35,200 nucleotides of DNA from Pseudomonadota bacterium (GCA_021847995.1 JAJZNE010000044.1:1-35200), one strand, 5' to 3'. Shown: positions 17,904-26,426, numbered from the stretch's first letter. Translations and numbers: made by a program. The notes: generated by a model not told the origin, from the letters alone.

Positions 17904-19864
17904 CGCGGCACCCGCGCGATGGAGAGCGGCGGATCGGCGAGCGCGGCCAGCGCCTGTTCCGCCGCCGCGGCGTCGAAGCCCTCTGCCCGCGCCTCCACGA
18001 CCACGAAGAAGCGGTCCTGCGTGGCGCTGCCGAAGCCTGGGATGTTGAAGGCGGGATGATTGAGGCGTGGCAGACGGTTGAGCACCAGCAGCGCCAGCGC
18101 GATCGCCACCGCCCCGGTCAGCGTCGCGAAGGCGGTCGCCGGGATCACGAAGGACGGCCAACTGAAGCGCGGCCGGCCGCCGATATCGAAAACATAGTCG
18201 AACACGGTGGCATAGGTTGCGCCGCCGAACATGAGCACGGCCCCGAACGCCACGCCGGCGACCGCGATCCCTGCCATCGGCGCCCGCCGCAGGCCCATCG
18301 CCGGCGCCACCTCCGGCACCGGCAGCGGCATGAACGCATCGAGTCGCCGCATCCCCCGTGCGCGCAGCGCCACCAGCGCCGCCGTCATCGCCGCCGCCGA
18401 CCTGAACTCGGCCGCGACACCCCACAGTGGCGCCGGTCCGCCAGCGACCGGCGGCGGGCCGCGGCGGGACGGGACATCGGCGATGCGCGCGAGGTGCCGG
18501 GTCTCCAGGATCGAGATCACCGGCAGGTAGCGCAGCGCCAGCAGCAGCAGCGCGAAGAACAGCCCGACGCTGCCCGCGAACGTCGCCGCCGCCCAGGCAT
18601 CCACGGCATAGGGCCGATCCGAGGAAGGCAGGAAATCGTGCTGCAGGGTATCCACGATGACCATGAAATGGTCGGCCCACATGCCGATCGCGACCAGCAG
18701 GCCGATGACGCACAGCAGCGCGGGCGCGCGGCGAAGGCGGCGGATCCAGAACAGATGCACCGGCAGCAGCGCGCACAGGATGACCACCCAGAATGCCCAG
18801 GCATGCGGGCCGGAGACGCGGCGCTGCATCGCGGCCCGCTCGTAGTGATCGCCCGCGATGCCGGCCATGAAGAATTCGACAATGCCGCAATAAAGATTGA
18901 ACAGGCCGAGCGCCAGCAGCAGACGCGCGAGGATATCGAGGTGACGCGCCGTGATCAGGGCATGGAGCGCGAACAGCGCCCGCATCACCACCACCAGCGC
19001 GGCCACCACGCCCACGCCCGCGAACAGGGCCGCGGCGAGGAAGGTGACCGGCTGCATCGTATCGTGCCAGCCCGGTTCGACCGTGCCTGCGAACATCACC
19101 GCCGCACCCGATTGCAGCGCCAGCACCACCACGACCCCGAGCAGGGCCAGGATGCGATAGGCGCGGGTCCAGCGTTGCCAGTGCACCGCGGCGCCCCGCC
19201 AGCCGAGGGCCGCGATGCCATAGAGCCGCGCGCGCAGCAGTGAACCGCCGGCGCCGGCCCGCACCTGTTCGGCGGCCCGGTCGCGCAGCGTCGCCAGATC
19301 CGGGAGCATGCCGACATACCAGAACGCCAGCGCCACCGTCAGGAAGCTCAGGATATCCACCGCGTCCCAGAACAGCGGGCTGCGGAACTGCGGCCACAGC
19401 AGCAACCAGTTGGGGTACGGCAGGTTCCAGTAGAAGAACCACGGCCGGCCGAGATGGATGATCGGGTAGATGGCCCCGGCGCAGGCGGCGAGCAGCGCCA
19501 CCGTCTCGGCGAGCCGGTTCACGGCGCTGCGCCATTCCTGGCCCAACAGCAGCAGCAGTGCGGAGGTCAGCAGCGCGCCGCAGGCAACGCCCAACCACCA
19601 GTCATAGCCGACGATGTCGAGGGCCCAGGTGACCGGAATGTTGTTGCCCCAGATGCCGACGCCTTGCCAGAACAGGACCAGCAGCAGGATCGCCAGCATC
19701 CCGACCAGCGCCAGGGCGGCGGCGAACGAGACCCACCAGCGCCGCCATCCCGGATGGCCGAACGCGATCGCGGCAACGTCCTGAGCAACCCGTTCGAAAC
19801 TGGTACCGGGGGCAATGTAGCGGGAGGTGACCGGGCCGGGCCGGCGTGCGATGTCGCTCGGCAT
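17900..19864 (-). CDS. actC-actD: Fused alternative complex III subunits ActC and ActD
   Basis: A 654-residue protein. Residues 1 to about 455 are ActC, an NrfD-type membrane subunit with about ten helices (landmarks IHLGRPWFFYWNLPYPN at 136-152, NLYCGIVEFFMAG at 323-335, MWADHFMVIVDTLQHD at 395-410). After a Pro/Gly linker (about 456-478), residues 480-654 are ActD (DUF3341): LWGVAAEF at 480-487, RRLDAFMPLPVPE at 506-518, two helices around 530-552 and 572-596, then FNIPGF and DRFFVVVEA. ActD normally is a separate protein beginning at the YGLMAEF-like position. Here no start codon exists there and no stop precedes it. The ATG at 19864 lies 5 nt past the actB stop. Confidence 0.92.
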   Translation of the reverse strand: MPSDIARRPGPVTSRYIAPGTSFERVAQDVAAIAFGHPGWRRWWVSFAAALALVGMLAILLLVLFWQGVGIWGNNIPVTWALDIVGYDWWLGVACGALLTSALLLLLGQEWRSAVNRLAETVALLAACAGAIYPIIHLGRPWFFYWNLPYPNWLLLWPQFRSPLFWDAVDILSFLTVALAFWYVGMLPDLATLRDRAAEQVRAGAGGSLLRARLYGIAALGWRGAAVHWQRWTRAYRILALLGVVVVLALQSGAAVMFAGTVEPGWHDTMQPVTFLAAALFAGVGVVAALVVVMRALFALHALITARHLDILARLLLALGLFNLYCGIVEFFMAGIAGDHYERAAMQRRVSGPHAWAFWVVILCALLPVHLFWIRRLRRAPALLCVIGLLVAIGMWADHFMVIVDTLQHDFLPSSDRPYAVDAWAAATFAGSVGLFFALLLLALRYLPVISILETRHLARIADVPSRRGPPPVAGGPAPLWGVAAEFRSAAAMTAALVALRARGMRRLDAFMPLPVPEVAPAMGLRRAPMAGIAVAGVAFGAVLMFGGATYATVFDYVFDIGGRPRFSWPSFVIPATAFATLTGAVAIALALLVLNRLPRLNHPAFNIPGFGSATQDRFFVVVEARAEGFDAAAAEQALAALADPPLSIARVPR

Positions 19865-19869
19865 GCCGG

Positions 19870-22815
19870 TCAGCCCGCCGGCGGCGGTGGGGCTGCGTCC
19901 GGCGGCGCCCATTTGGCGAGATACGTGGTACGAGGCCGGACGTTCAGCTCGCCGAGCAGGGCATAGTGGCGCGGATCGCGCCGCGCGGCGGCAACGTCGC
20001 TGTCGCCGCGCGCCAGATCGCCGAAATGGATGGCCCGCGTCGGACAGGCGTTCTGGCACGCCGTGCGCACCGAATCGAGCGGGATCGGTGCGCCGGTGCG
20101 GTCGGAGACGATGCGCGCCGCGGCGATGCGCTGGACGCAATAGGTGCATTTCTCCATCACGCCGCGCGCCCGCACCGTCACCTCCGGGTTGCGCTGCTGC
20201 TGCTCCGACGGCGGGGCGGCGGCCGAATAGTCGTAGTAGTTGAACCGTCGCACCTTGTATGGGCAATAGCCGGAGCAGGCGCGCGTGCCGACGCAGCGGT
20301 TGTAGACCATCAGGTTCAGGCCCTCGTGGTCATGCAGCGTCGCTTCGACCGGACAGCCGACCTCGCAGGGCGCATCCTCGCAGTGCATGCAGGGCACCGG
20401 CTGGAAATGCGTGTCCGGGTTCTGCGCCGGTCCCGCGAAGTAGCGGTCGATGCGCAGCCAGTGCATCTCCCGCCCCGCCATCACCTCCTCGCGGCCGACG
20501 ACGGCGACGTTGTTCTCCGCCTGGCAGGCGACGGCGCAGGCGTTGCAGCCGATGCAGGCGTCGAGGTCGATCACCATGCCCCAGGCGCGGCCATCGCTTT
20601 CTTTCTTCGACTCGTCATAGAAATGGGGCGCGGTCCAGGCTGCCGTATCGCCTACCGGGCTTGCACCGATGCGCTGGACGCGGACGAAATCATGCCCTTC
20701 CATTGTGTTGTGGAACTGCGCCGTCGCCAGCTCCACGCGCCTTCCGGTGCGTTGCAGCGCCGCGCCCGCGATCTGCCAGGGCGAGACGGCAGTTCGCAGC
20801 ACATAGGCATCATAGCCGGTCTCGGGGGCGAGCAGATCGAGCGCGGTGCGGCCGTAGCCGAGGGTGACGACGACGGTATCGTCCGCCTGGCCGGGCATGA
20901 TCCAGACCGGGCCGGTGACGCGCCGTCCATCCGCCTCCAGCACCACCACATCGCCCTGCGCGATTTCTTCCCGCGCCGCCAGCGCCGGCGCGACCGAGAG
21001 CGCATTCTCCCACACCAGTTTGGTGAGCGGCCTGGGCATTTCCTGCAGCCAGGCGTTGCTGGCGAAACTTCCGTCCCAGATGCCGGGATCGGGGCGAAAC
21101 AGCACATGCAGCCCGGCCGCCCGCGGTGGCCGCGGCGCGGCTGGCGCTGCTGCCACCTGTTGTGCCGCCACCGGTTCCTCGGCGAAGGATGTGCCGGGCA
21201 AAAAGCCGCCCAGCAACGCCTCGTGCCAGGCCGCCTCGTCCACGCTTTCCTGCCAGTGCGCGCGCAGCAGATCGTGGCCGCCGCGCGGCGCTTGCGGGGC
21301 GGTCAGGAGCGACAGGATTTCGGCGACGCTGCGCCCGCCATAGAGCGGCGCGATCGTCGGTTGCAGCAGGCTGACGGTGCCGTCCAGCGACCGCGCATCG
21401 CCCCAGGATTCCAGCGGATGCGCAAGCGGTATATGCCAGTCGCAACGCCGCGCCGTCTCATCGGCATAGAGCCCGGCATGGATCCTGAGACGCACCTTCG
21501 CAAGATGCTCGGTGAAGTCGAGATCGGCCGGCGCGTCATAGGCGGGGTTCACATCCAGCATCACGAGCGTGCCGACTTCGCCGCGCGCCATCGCCCCGGT
21601 GAGCGAGGCCAGCGATTCCGCCTCCGCCTCGGCCGGTTCGGTGAAGAAAACGGTGCGGCCGAGATTGCCCAGCATCGCGTTCAGCCGGTGGACCGCGACC
21701 TGAACCGACGGCGGCTGTGCCACGCCGGCGAGCACGATCGAGGCGCCGCGCGCGCCGCGCAGCGCCGCCGCTGCCCGCCGGCGCCATTCCGCCAGCGCAT
21801 CGCTGCCGCCATCGTCGCTGCCGCCGGTACCCGAAACATCGGCAATCAGCCCGTCTGCCAAAGTCATGATCGCATCCGGGCGGGCGGGCGCATGGAAATC
21901 AGCCCGCGCGCTGGTCAGGCCCGGCGCCGTGGCCACCGCGTGCAGCGACGGCAGCATGCCGTTGCGCGCCCCGGCCTGCCGCGCCGCGATCCAGTCGCGC
22001 GCGACGCCGACCTGCTGCGGGCCGGGATCGAGGAAATCGCCGTCGAGAGAGACGACCACACGCGCCCGGTCGAACCGCCAGCGCGTTTCCAGCCGCCGGC
22101 CGAACGCCTGCACGGTACCTTCACGCAGTGCCGCGCGTCCGACCGCTGCGTGACTGTGCCAATGCATCTCCGGATAGGCGGCGCGCATCGCCGCGACGGC
22201 TGCCAGCGTGGTCGGTGAGGTGAGCGGGCCGGTCAGCAGACGCAGGCCGGCGCCGCGGCCTTCCCGCAGGGCCGCGAACCAGCCGGTAACGGCGGCGCCG
22301 AACGCCTGCCAGTCGCTGATCCGGTCGAAGCTGCACACCGACTGGGAGCGGTACGGGTCGTAGAGGCCCAGCACCGACGCCTGGGCAAAAATGTCGGTGC
22401 CGCCACGGCTCCAGGGATGCGCGTCGTTACCTTCGATCTTGAGCGGCCGGCCATTGCGCGTGTGGACGGTGACGCCGTTGGCAAAGCCGTCGAGCAGCGT
22501 CGCGGAGGCGAAGCGCATCAGCCTGCCCGGCATCATCCGTTCGGGCTGGCGGACATAGGGCACCTCCTGCGCATGCCCGTCCTCCGCATCATCGCAGCCT
22601 GTCAGGCCGGCGAGCGCGAGGGAGGCTGCCATCAGGCGCAGGAAGCTGCGGCGGTCCGGGCCCTCCGCCAGTGCGGCGGCAGCGGGAAATTCCGCGCGCA
22701 GGAAGCGGCGCAGCGCGGGATCGTGCGCCGGATCGTCCAGACCGCGCCACAGGCGCAGCAGCTCCGGCCGCGGCGGCATCGGCAGTGGGCGGGAGGGGGG
22801 AATGGGACGGCTCAT
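19870..22815 (-). CDS. actB: Alternative complex III subunit ActB (molybdopterin-like plus iron-sulfur domains)
   Basis: A 981-residue peripheral periplasmic subunit. Residues 54-61 (DRRSFLRL) followed by a hydrophobic stretch resemble a Tat signal, and LTGC at 71-74 resembles a lipobox. The long middle part is the B1 domain, related to molybdopterin oxidoreductases but known to carry no molybdenum in this family. The C-terminal B2 domain has cysteines at 754, 757, 760, 764; 809, 812, 817, 821; 841, 847, 851; 890, 893; and 920, 924. These fifteen cysteines are exactly what three [4Fe-4S] and one [3Fe-4S] cluster need. ActB oxidises quinol together with ActC and passes electrons to the hemes. 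It lies between actA (4-nt gap) and actCD (5-nt gap). Confidence 0.95.
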   Translation of the reverse strand: MSRPIPPSRPLPMPPRPELLRLWRGLDDPAHDPALRRFLRAEFPAAAALAEGPDRRSFLRLMAASLALAGLTGCDDAEDGHAQEVPYVRQPERMMPGRLMRFASATLLDGFANGVTVHTRNGRPLKIEGNDAHPWSRGGTDIFAQASVLGLYDPYRSQSVCSFDRISDWQAFGAAVTGWFAALREGRGAGLRLLTGPLTSPTTLAAVAAMRAAYPEMHWHSHAAVGRAALREGTVQAFGRRLETRWRFDRARVVVSLDGDFLDPGPQQVGVARDWIAARQAGARNGMLPSLHAVATAPGLTSARADFHAPARPDAIMTLADGLIADVSGTGGSDDGGSDALAEWRRRAAAALRGARGASIVLAGVAQPPSVQVAVHRLNAMLGNLGRTVFFTEPAEAEAESLASLTGAMARGEVGTLVMLDVNPAYDAPADLDFTEHLAKVRLRIHAGLYADETARRCDWHIPLAHPLESWGDARSLDGTVSLLQPTIAPLYGGRSVAEILSLLTAPQAPRGGHDLLRAHWQESVDEAAWHEALLGGFLPGTSFAEEPVAAQQVAAAPAAPRPPRAAGLHVLFRPDPGIWDGSFASNAWLQEMPRPLTKLVWENALSVAPALAAREEIAQGDVVVLEADGRRVTGPVWIMPGQADDTVVVTLGYGRTALDLLAPETGYDAYVLRTAVSPWQIAGAALQRTGRRVELATAQFHNTMEGHDFVRVQRIGASPVGDTAAWTAPHFYDESKKESDGRAWGMVIDLDACIGCNACAVACQAENNVAVVGREEVMAGREMHWLRIDRYFAGPAQNPDTHFQPVPCMHCEDAPCEVGCPVEATLHDHEGLNLMVYNRCVGTRACSGYCPYKVRRFNYYDYSAAAPPSEQQQRNPEVTVRARGVMEKCTYCVQRIAAARIVSDRTGAPIPLDSVRTACQNACPTRAIHFGDLARGDSDVAAARRDPRHYALLGELNVRPRTTYLAKWAPPDAAPPPPAG

Positions 22816-22819
22816 CGTG

Positions 22820-23479
22820 TCAGCGATGGCAGATCGAGCAGTCGGTCAGTTCCGCCGGCGGGCGGATGTGATAATGCGCGAGAAGCGCCCTGCCCCGCTC
22901 TGCCTGGTCCGCCGGCGGTGTCCATGCCATGTCGAAGATCTCGTCCTGGGGCCGGATGTTGTTTTGCGGTGCGCGATGGCAGTCGAGGCAGAATCCCATG
23001 GTGAAGGACTGCACGGCGTAGGTGAGCTGCATCTCCTGCACCTGGCCGTGGCAGCTCGAACAGCCGATACCCTTGGCGATGTGGATTGCATGGTCGAAAT
23101 AGACGTAGTCCGGCAGGCGATTGAGCCGTGTCCAATGCAGCGGCTGGTTGCGCGCGAGGCTGTCGCGCACCGGCGCCAGCATCGGGCTGCCGGTCCAGAT
23201 CTGCGAATGGCAGGTCATGCAGGTGTAGGTCGGCGGCAATCCCGCCGTGGCCTCCGTCTCCACCGTGGTGTGGCAATAGCGGCAATCGATGCCGAGCTCG
23301 CCGGCATGATGCTTGTGGCTGAACGGCACCGGCTGCCTCGCGGCGATGGTGGTGCCGGTGACGAAGGCCGACCCCGACAGCGCTGCCGCCACCGCCAGCG
23401 CCGCCGCTGCGCTGAAGATGACGATGAACAGGACGAGCCGGAAGATCGCGTCCGCGCCGGGCTTGAAGAGCTGCTCCAT
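22820..23479 (-). CDS. actA: Alternative complex III subunit ActA, pentaheme cytochrome c
   Basis: A 219-residue protein with one N-terminal helix (about residues 12-35) and a periplasmic domain holding five CxxCH motifs, at 66-70, 87-91, 140-144, 164-168 and 214-218. Spare histidines (for example FSHKHHAG at 53-60 and YFDHAIHI at 127-134) can serve as second axial ligands. The five-heme count and its place at the head of actB-actCD-actE-actF match ActA of known complexes. No clear ribosome binding site is seen before the ATG at 23479. A short upstream ORF ends 6 nt before it and may be coupled. Confidence 0.93.
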   Translation of the reverse strand: MEQLFKPGADAIFRLVLFIVIFSAAAALAVAAALSGSAFVTGTTIAARQPVPFSHKHHAGELGIDCRYCHTTVETEATAGLPPTYTCMTCHSQIWTGSPMLAPVRDSLARNQPLHWTRLNRLPDYVYFDHAIHIAKGIGCSSCHGQVQEMQLTYAVQSFTMGFCLDCHRAPQNNIRPQDEIFDMAWTPPADQAERGRALLAHYHIRPPAELTDCSICHR

Positions 23480-23485
23480 CGCCGG

Positions 23486-23575
23486 TCATGCGGCCGCCAC
23501 GCCACGCCACCCCGCCCGCGCCGCACGAGGGTCCGGTACTGCCGTGCGCCCGCGTCCGGGAACAGGGTGCGGCAT
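23486..23575 (-). CDS. Possible 29-residue leader ORF upstream of actA
   Basis: An ATG at 23575 preceded by AGAGGG with about 7 nt spacing opens a frame of 29 Arg/Pro/Ala-rich codons. It ends at a TGA 6 nt before the actA start. The actA ATG itself lacks an evident binding site, so reinitiation from this ORF is conceivable. The peptide has no recognised family and may be chance. Confidence 0.2.
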   Translation of the reverse strand: MPHPVPGRGRTAVPDPRAARAGWRGVAAA

Positions 23576-23609
23576 GGTATATCCCTCTCTCGTCGCTGGT
23601 CCGGCGGGG

Positions 23610-23624
23610 CTGCGCGGCGCGCAG
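23610..23624. promoter_or_regulatory. Perfect 15-nt palindrome upstream of actA
   Basis: CTGCGCG-G-CGCGCAG is symmetric with 7-nt arms about one central base, 131 nt before the actA start. It could be an operator or an mRNA hairpin. The regulator is unknown. Confidence 0.3.
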
Positions 23625-23634
23625 TGACTACGTG

Positions 23635-23649
23635 CCGCAGCCCCTGCGG
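23635..23649. terminator. Short strong hairpin, possible terminator of the bd operon
   Basis: CCGCAG (23635-23640) and CTGCGG (23644-23649) pair perfectly around a 3-nt loop, about 135 nt downstream of the last bd oxidase gene. No T-run follows on the minus strand, so it may instead be part of the actA leader. Confidence 0.25.
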
Positions 23650-23781
23650 TTGCCGGACGATACCGGACCGGCCGCGCTGCTCAGAGCGCGTGAAGGGACC
23701 GGGTCTGCGAAGGAATTCCGGTTGCGATCATGCGGACCGTCCGGCAGCGCCGCAGGCCGCAGGCCGCCCGGTCTCGGATTC

Positions 23782-23880
23782 TCAAGGCACCAGAAGCACC
23801 CGCAGCACTTCCGCCACCACAATGGTGACGGTGACCCCAGCGACGTAGAGTGCGGCAAACCAGAGCAACCGCGCACGCAT
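23782..23880 (-). CDS. DUF2474-like small membrane subunit of the bd oxidase
   Basis: A 32-residue single-helix peptide, MRARLLWFAALYVAG followed by a hydrophobic run to ...LRVLLVP. The RxLLWFxALxxAG opening matches the short DUF2474 proteins found after cyanide-insensitive oxidase genes. These are functionally comparable to CydX, which stabilises the bd hemes. Its ATG shares a base with the cydB stop (TGATG), so translation is probably coupled. Confidence 0.75.
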   Translation of the reverse strand: MRARLLWFAALYVAGVTVTIVVAEVLRVLLVP

Positions 23881-24902
23881 CAGTGATAGCCCTCGCCCTG
23901 CCGCACCTTGCCGCGAAACACGTAATAGGCGAATGCGGTGTAGAGCAGAATGATCGGCACCAGCACGAGCGCCCCGACCAGGATGAACGCCTGGCTCTCC
24001 GGCGGCGCTGCCGCCTGCCAGATGGTGATGTCGGGCGGCACGATGTGCGGATAGAGGCTGATGCCGAGTCCGGCGTAGCCCAGCACGAACCAGCCGAGCG
24101 CGCACAGGAACGGCGTCAGGTGATGGTGCCGCGCGAGGCCGCGCCAGAACCCGACCGCCAGCAGCACGACCAGGATCGGCACCGGGCTGGTCAGCAGAAT
24201 TCCCGGCCAGCTGAACCAGCGGTGCGCGAACACCGGATCGAGCATCGGCGTCCACAGGCTGACGACCACGATCAGCGCCAGCGTCGCCGCCCCCAGATTG
24301 GCCGCATACCGCCGGCAGCGACGCTGCAACGCGCCCTCCGTGCGCCAGATCAGCCAGGTCGCGCCGAGCAGCGCGTAACCGACCACGATCGCGATGCCGC
24401 ACAGGATCGTGAATCCGGTCAGCCAGTCCCACCAGCCTCCGGCATAGGCGCGGCCTGCCACATGCACGCCCTGCAACACGCCGCCGAGCGTCAGCCCCTG
24501 CGCGAACGCCGCCAGGGTCGAGCCGGCGAAGAACGCGAAATCCCATGCCGCCCGGCCGCGCCCGCTTGCGGCACGGAACCTGAACTCGAAGGCAACACCG
24601 CGGAAGATCAGCGCCAGCAGCATTGCGATGATGGTCGGGTAGAGCGCCGGCATCAGCGTCGCGTAGGCGAGCGGGAAGACCGCGAACAGGCCACCGCCAC
24701 CGAGCACGAGCCAGGTCTCATTGCCGTCCCACACTGGCGCGATCGTGTTCATCATGGTCGCGCGATCATCCGCCCGCCGTTCGACCGCGAACAGGATGCC
24801 GGTGCCGAGGTCGAAGCCGTCGAGCACGACATAGGCCAGCACCGCGAAGCCGAGCAGCCCGGCCCACACCAGCGGCAGGTCGAGCCAGTGGAAGATGGAC
24901 AT
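23880..24902 (-). CDS. cydB: Cytochrome bd quinol oxidase subunit II (CIO type)
   Basis: A 340-residue membrane protein of the CydB/CioB family. It has the N-terminal LVWAGLLGFAVLAYVVLDGFDLG (landmarks AYVVLDGFDLG at about 23-33), then IAPVWDGNETWLV at 54-66, GVAFEFR near 102, and the C-terminal LLYTAFAYYVFRGKV. CydB pairs with CydA in a pseudo-symmetric dimer and contributes to structure and oxygen/proton access. Coupled to cydA and to the small peptide by TGATG overlaps. Confidence 0.95.
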   Translation of the reverse strand: MSIFHWLDLPLVWAGLLGFAVLAYVVLDGFDLGTGILFAVERRADDRATMMNTIAPVWDGNETWLVLGGGGLFAVFPLAYATLMPALYPTIIAMLLALIFRGVAFEFRFRAASGRGRAAWDFAFFAGSTLAAFAQGLTLGGVLQGVHVAGRAYAGGWWDWLTGFTILCGIAIVVGYALLGATWLIWRTEGALQRRCRRYAANLGAATLALIVVVSLWTPMLDPVFAHRWFSWPGILLTSPVPILVVLLAVGFWRGLARHHHLTPFLCALGWFVLGYAGLGISLYPHIVPPDITIWQAAAPPESQAFILVGALVLVPIILLYTAFAYYVFRGKVRQGEGYH

Positions 24903-26302
24903 CACCGGCGCTCCCCCGTCGCCACCGCCGCCGCCGGGCCGGGCGTGATGCCGGCGGCGTGCGTCGGCATGGCCGGGTGCGGCCCCGGTTCGGCCGGCAG
25001 CGGCGGGCGCGCGACCAGCGCCAGCAGATAGGCGAAGCCGCTGCCATAGACGATGAAATAGACGATCGCGAAGGCCGCGAGCGAGGTGGCGACGCCCGGC
25101 AGGGCGACGGGTGAAACGCTGTCGGCCGTGCGCAGCAGGCCATAGACCGTGTACGGCTGCCGCCCGACCTCGGTCACCACCCAGCCGGCGAGCAGCGCCA
25201 CGAACCCCGCCGGCGCCATCGCCACCGCGATCCATTGCAGCCAGCGCGCGTGAAACAGCCGCCCGCCCGCCCGCAGCGCCAGACTCGCCAGCCCCACCGC
25301 CGCCATCAGGAAGCCAAGACCGACCATGATGCGGAACGCCCAGAACACCACCGGCGCATAGGGCCGGTCCTGCGGCGGAAACGCGCTCAGGCCCTTCACC
25401 TCGCCGTGCCAGTCATGCGTCAGGATCAGGCTGCCGAGATGGGGGATGGCGATTTCATACTCCGTCCGCTGCTTCTGCATGTCCGGCCAGCCGAACAGGA
25501 TCATCGGCGCGTCGTGCGTGGTCTCCCAGTCGCCTTCCAGCGCCGCGATCTTGGCCGGCTGGTGGTGCAGCGTATTCAGCCCGTGCATATCGCCCATGAC
25601 GATCTGCACGGGCGCCACGATCGTCGCCATCCACATCGCCATCGAGAACATGGTGCGCGCTGCGATGTTGCCGCGGTCGCGCAGCAGGTGCCACGCACCG
25701 GCCGCACCGACGAAGAATGCCACACTCAGATAGGCGGCGATCACCATGTGCGGCAGGCGCACGAAGAACGACGGGTTGAAGATGATGGCAAGCCAGTCGG
25801 TCGGCACGAAGCGCCCAGCGGCGTCGATGCGGTAGCCCTGCGGCGTCTGCATCCATGAATTGACCGACAGAATCCAGAAGGCGCTGGTCAGCGTGCCGAG
25901 AGCAACGATGCAGGTGGCGAGGAAATGCAGGCCCGGCCCGACGCGGCGCAGCCCGAACAGCATGATGCCGAGGAAACCGGATTCGAGAAAGAATGCCGTC
26001 AGTACCTCATAGCCCATCAATGGCCCGACCACGGGGCCGGCCTTGTCGGCGAACACGCTCCAGTTGGTCCCGAATTCGTAGGACATGACGACGCCGGAGA
26101 CGACGCCCATGCCGAACACCAGCGCGAACGCCTTCAGCCAGTACTGGAACAGATCCTGATAGACCTGCCGCCCCGTGCGCAGCCACAGCCCCTCCAGCAC
26201 CGCGAGGTAGCTCGCCAGCCCGATGGAGAAGGCGGGCAGGACGATGTGAAAGCCGATGGTGAAGGCGAACTGCACCCGCGCGAGCAGGACGGCATCGGGC
26301 AT
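24902..26302 (-). CDS. cydA: Cytochrome bd quinol oxidase subunit I (cyanide-insensitive, short Q-loop)
   Basis: A 466-residue quinol-oxidising subunit. Conserved residues fall almost at the E. coli numbers: H19 (GFHI) for one b heme, E99 and E107 near the d heme, H185 for b558, K251 and E256 in the quinol loop, and M326 (FRIMVG) as the other b558 ligand. A GRQP motif lies near the C-terminus. It is shorter than the E. coli protein (522 residues), because the quinol loop is the short type typical of CioA. CydAB reduces oxygen directly from quinol without proton pumping and tolerates cyanide and low oxygen. CCGGAGG lies upstream of the ATG at 26302. Promoter expected in 26303-26426, but no clear boxes seen. 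Confidence 0.95.
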   Translation of the reverse strand: MPDAVLLARVQFAFTIGFHIVLPAFSIGLASYLAVLEGLWLRTGRQVYQDLFQYWLKAFALVFGMGVVSGVVMSYEFGTNWSVFADKAGPVVGPLMGYEVLTAFFLESGFLGIMLFGLRRVGPGLHFLATCIVALGTLTSAFWILSVNSWMQTPQGYRIDAAGRFVPTDWLAIIFNPSFFVRLPHMVIAAYLSVAFFVGAAGAWHLLRDRGNIAARTMFSMAMWMATIVAPVQIVMGDMHGLNTLHHQPAKIAALEGDWETTHDAPMILFGWPDMQKQRTEYEIAIPHLGSLILTHDWHGEVKGLSAFPPQDRPYAPVVFWAFRIMVGLGFLMAAVGLASLALRAGGRLFHARWLQWIAVAMAPAGFVALLAGWVVTEVGRQPYTVYGLLRTADSVSPVALPGVATSLAAFAIVYFIVYGSGFAYLLALVARPPLPAEPGPHPAMPTHAAGITPGPAAAVATGERR

Positions 26303-26426
26303 GATGACCTCCGGCAGCCTGGCGGCTGAGCTACCGCCGGTCTGTATCGGATGATCTCTATGGGGTCACTGGCGCCGCCGTAAAGCCTGCCGCAGGTGAC
26401 ATGCGGCGGAGCCCTGTCCCCGCCGG

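Larger units (their letters stand above)
23480..23781. other. 302-nt spacer between the bd oxidase operon and the complex III operon
   Basis: No conserved gene is seen. On the minus strand it is the 5' region of actA and the 3' region of the bd oxidase operon. It holds a 15-nt palindrome (23610-23624), a hairpin with 6-bp arms (23635-23649), a repeat of GCCGCAG (two copies plus a partial one around 23750-23770) just beyond the last bd gene, and a possible short leader ORF. No convincing -35/-10 pair or FNR-type site was found. Confidence 0.6.

Noticed and set aside
19846..22218. 790-residue plus-strand open frame opposite actB
   Set aside because: ActB on the minus strand has fifteen correctly spaced cysteines. 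The opposing frame is low-complexity and Arg-rich.
19870..22815. ActB as an active molybdenum enzyme
   Set aside because: Operon context and the C-terminal cluster pattern identify it as ActB, a family in which the molybdopterin-like domain holds no molybdenum. The early signal sequence matches Tat export but does not imply a cofactor.
26303..26426. FNR-type or sigma-70 promoter ahead of cydA
   Set aside because: No TTGAT-N4-ATCAA site and no acceptable -35/-10 pair could be found on the minus strand.
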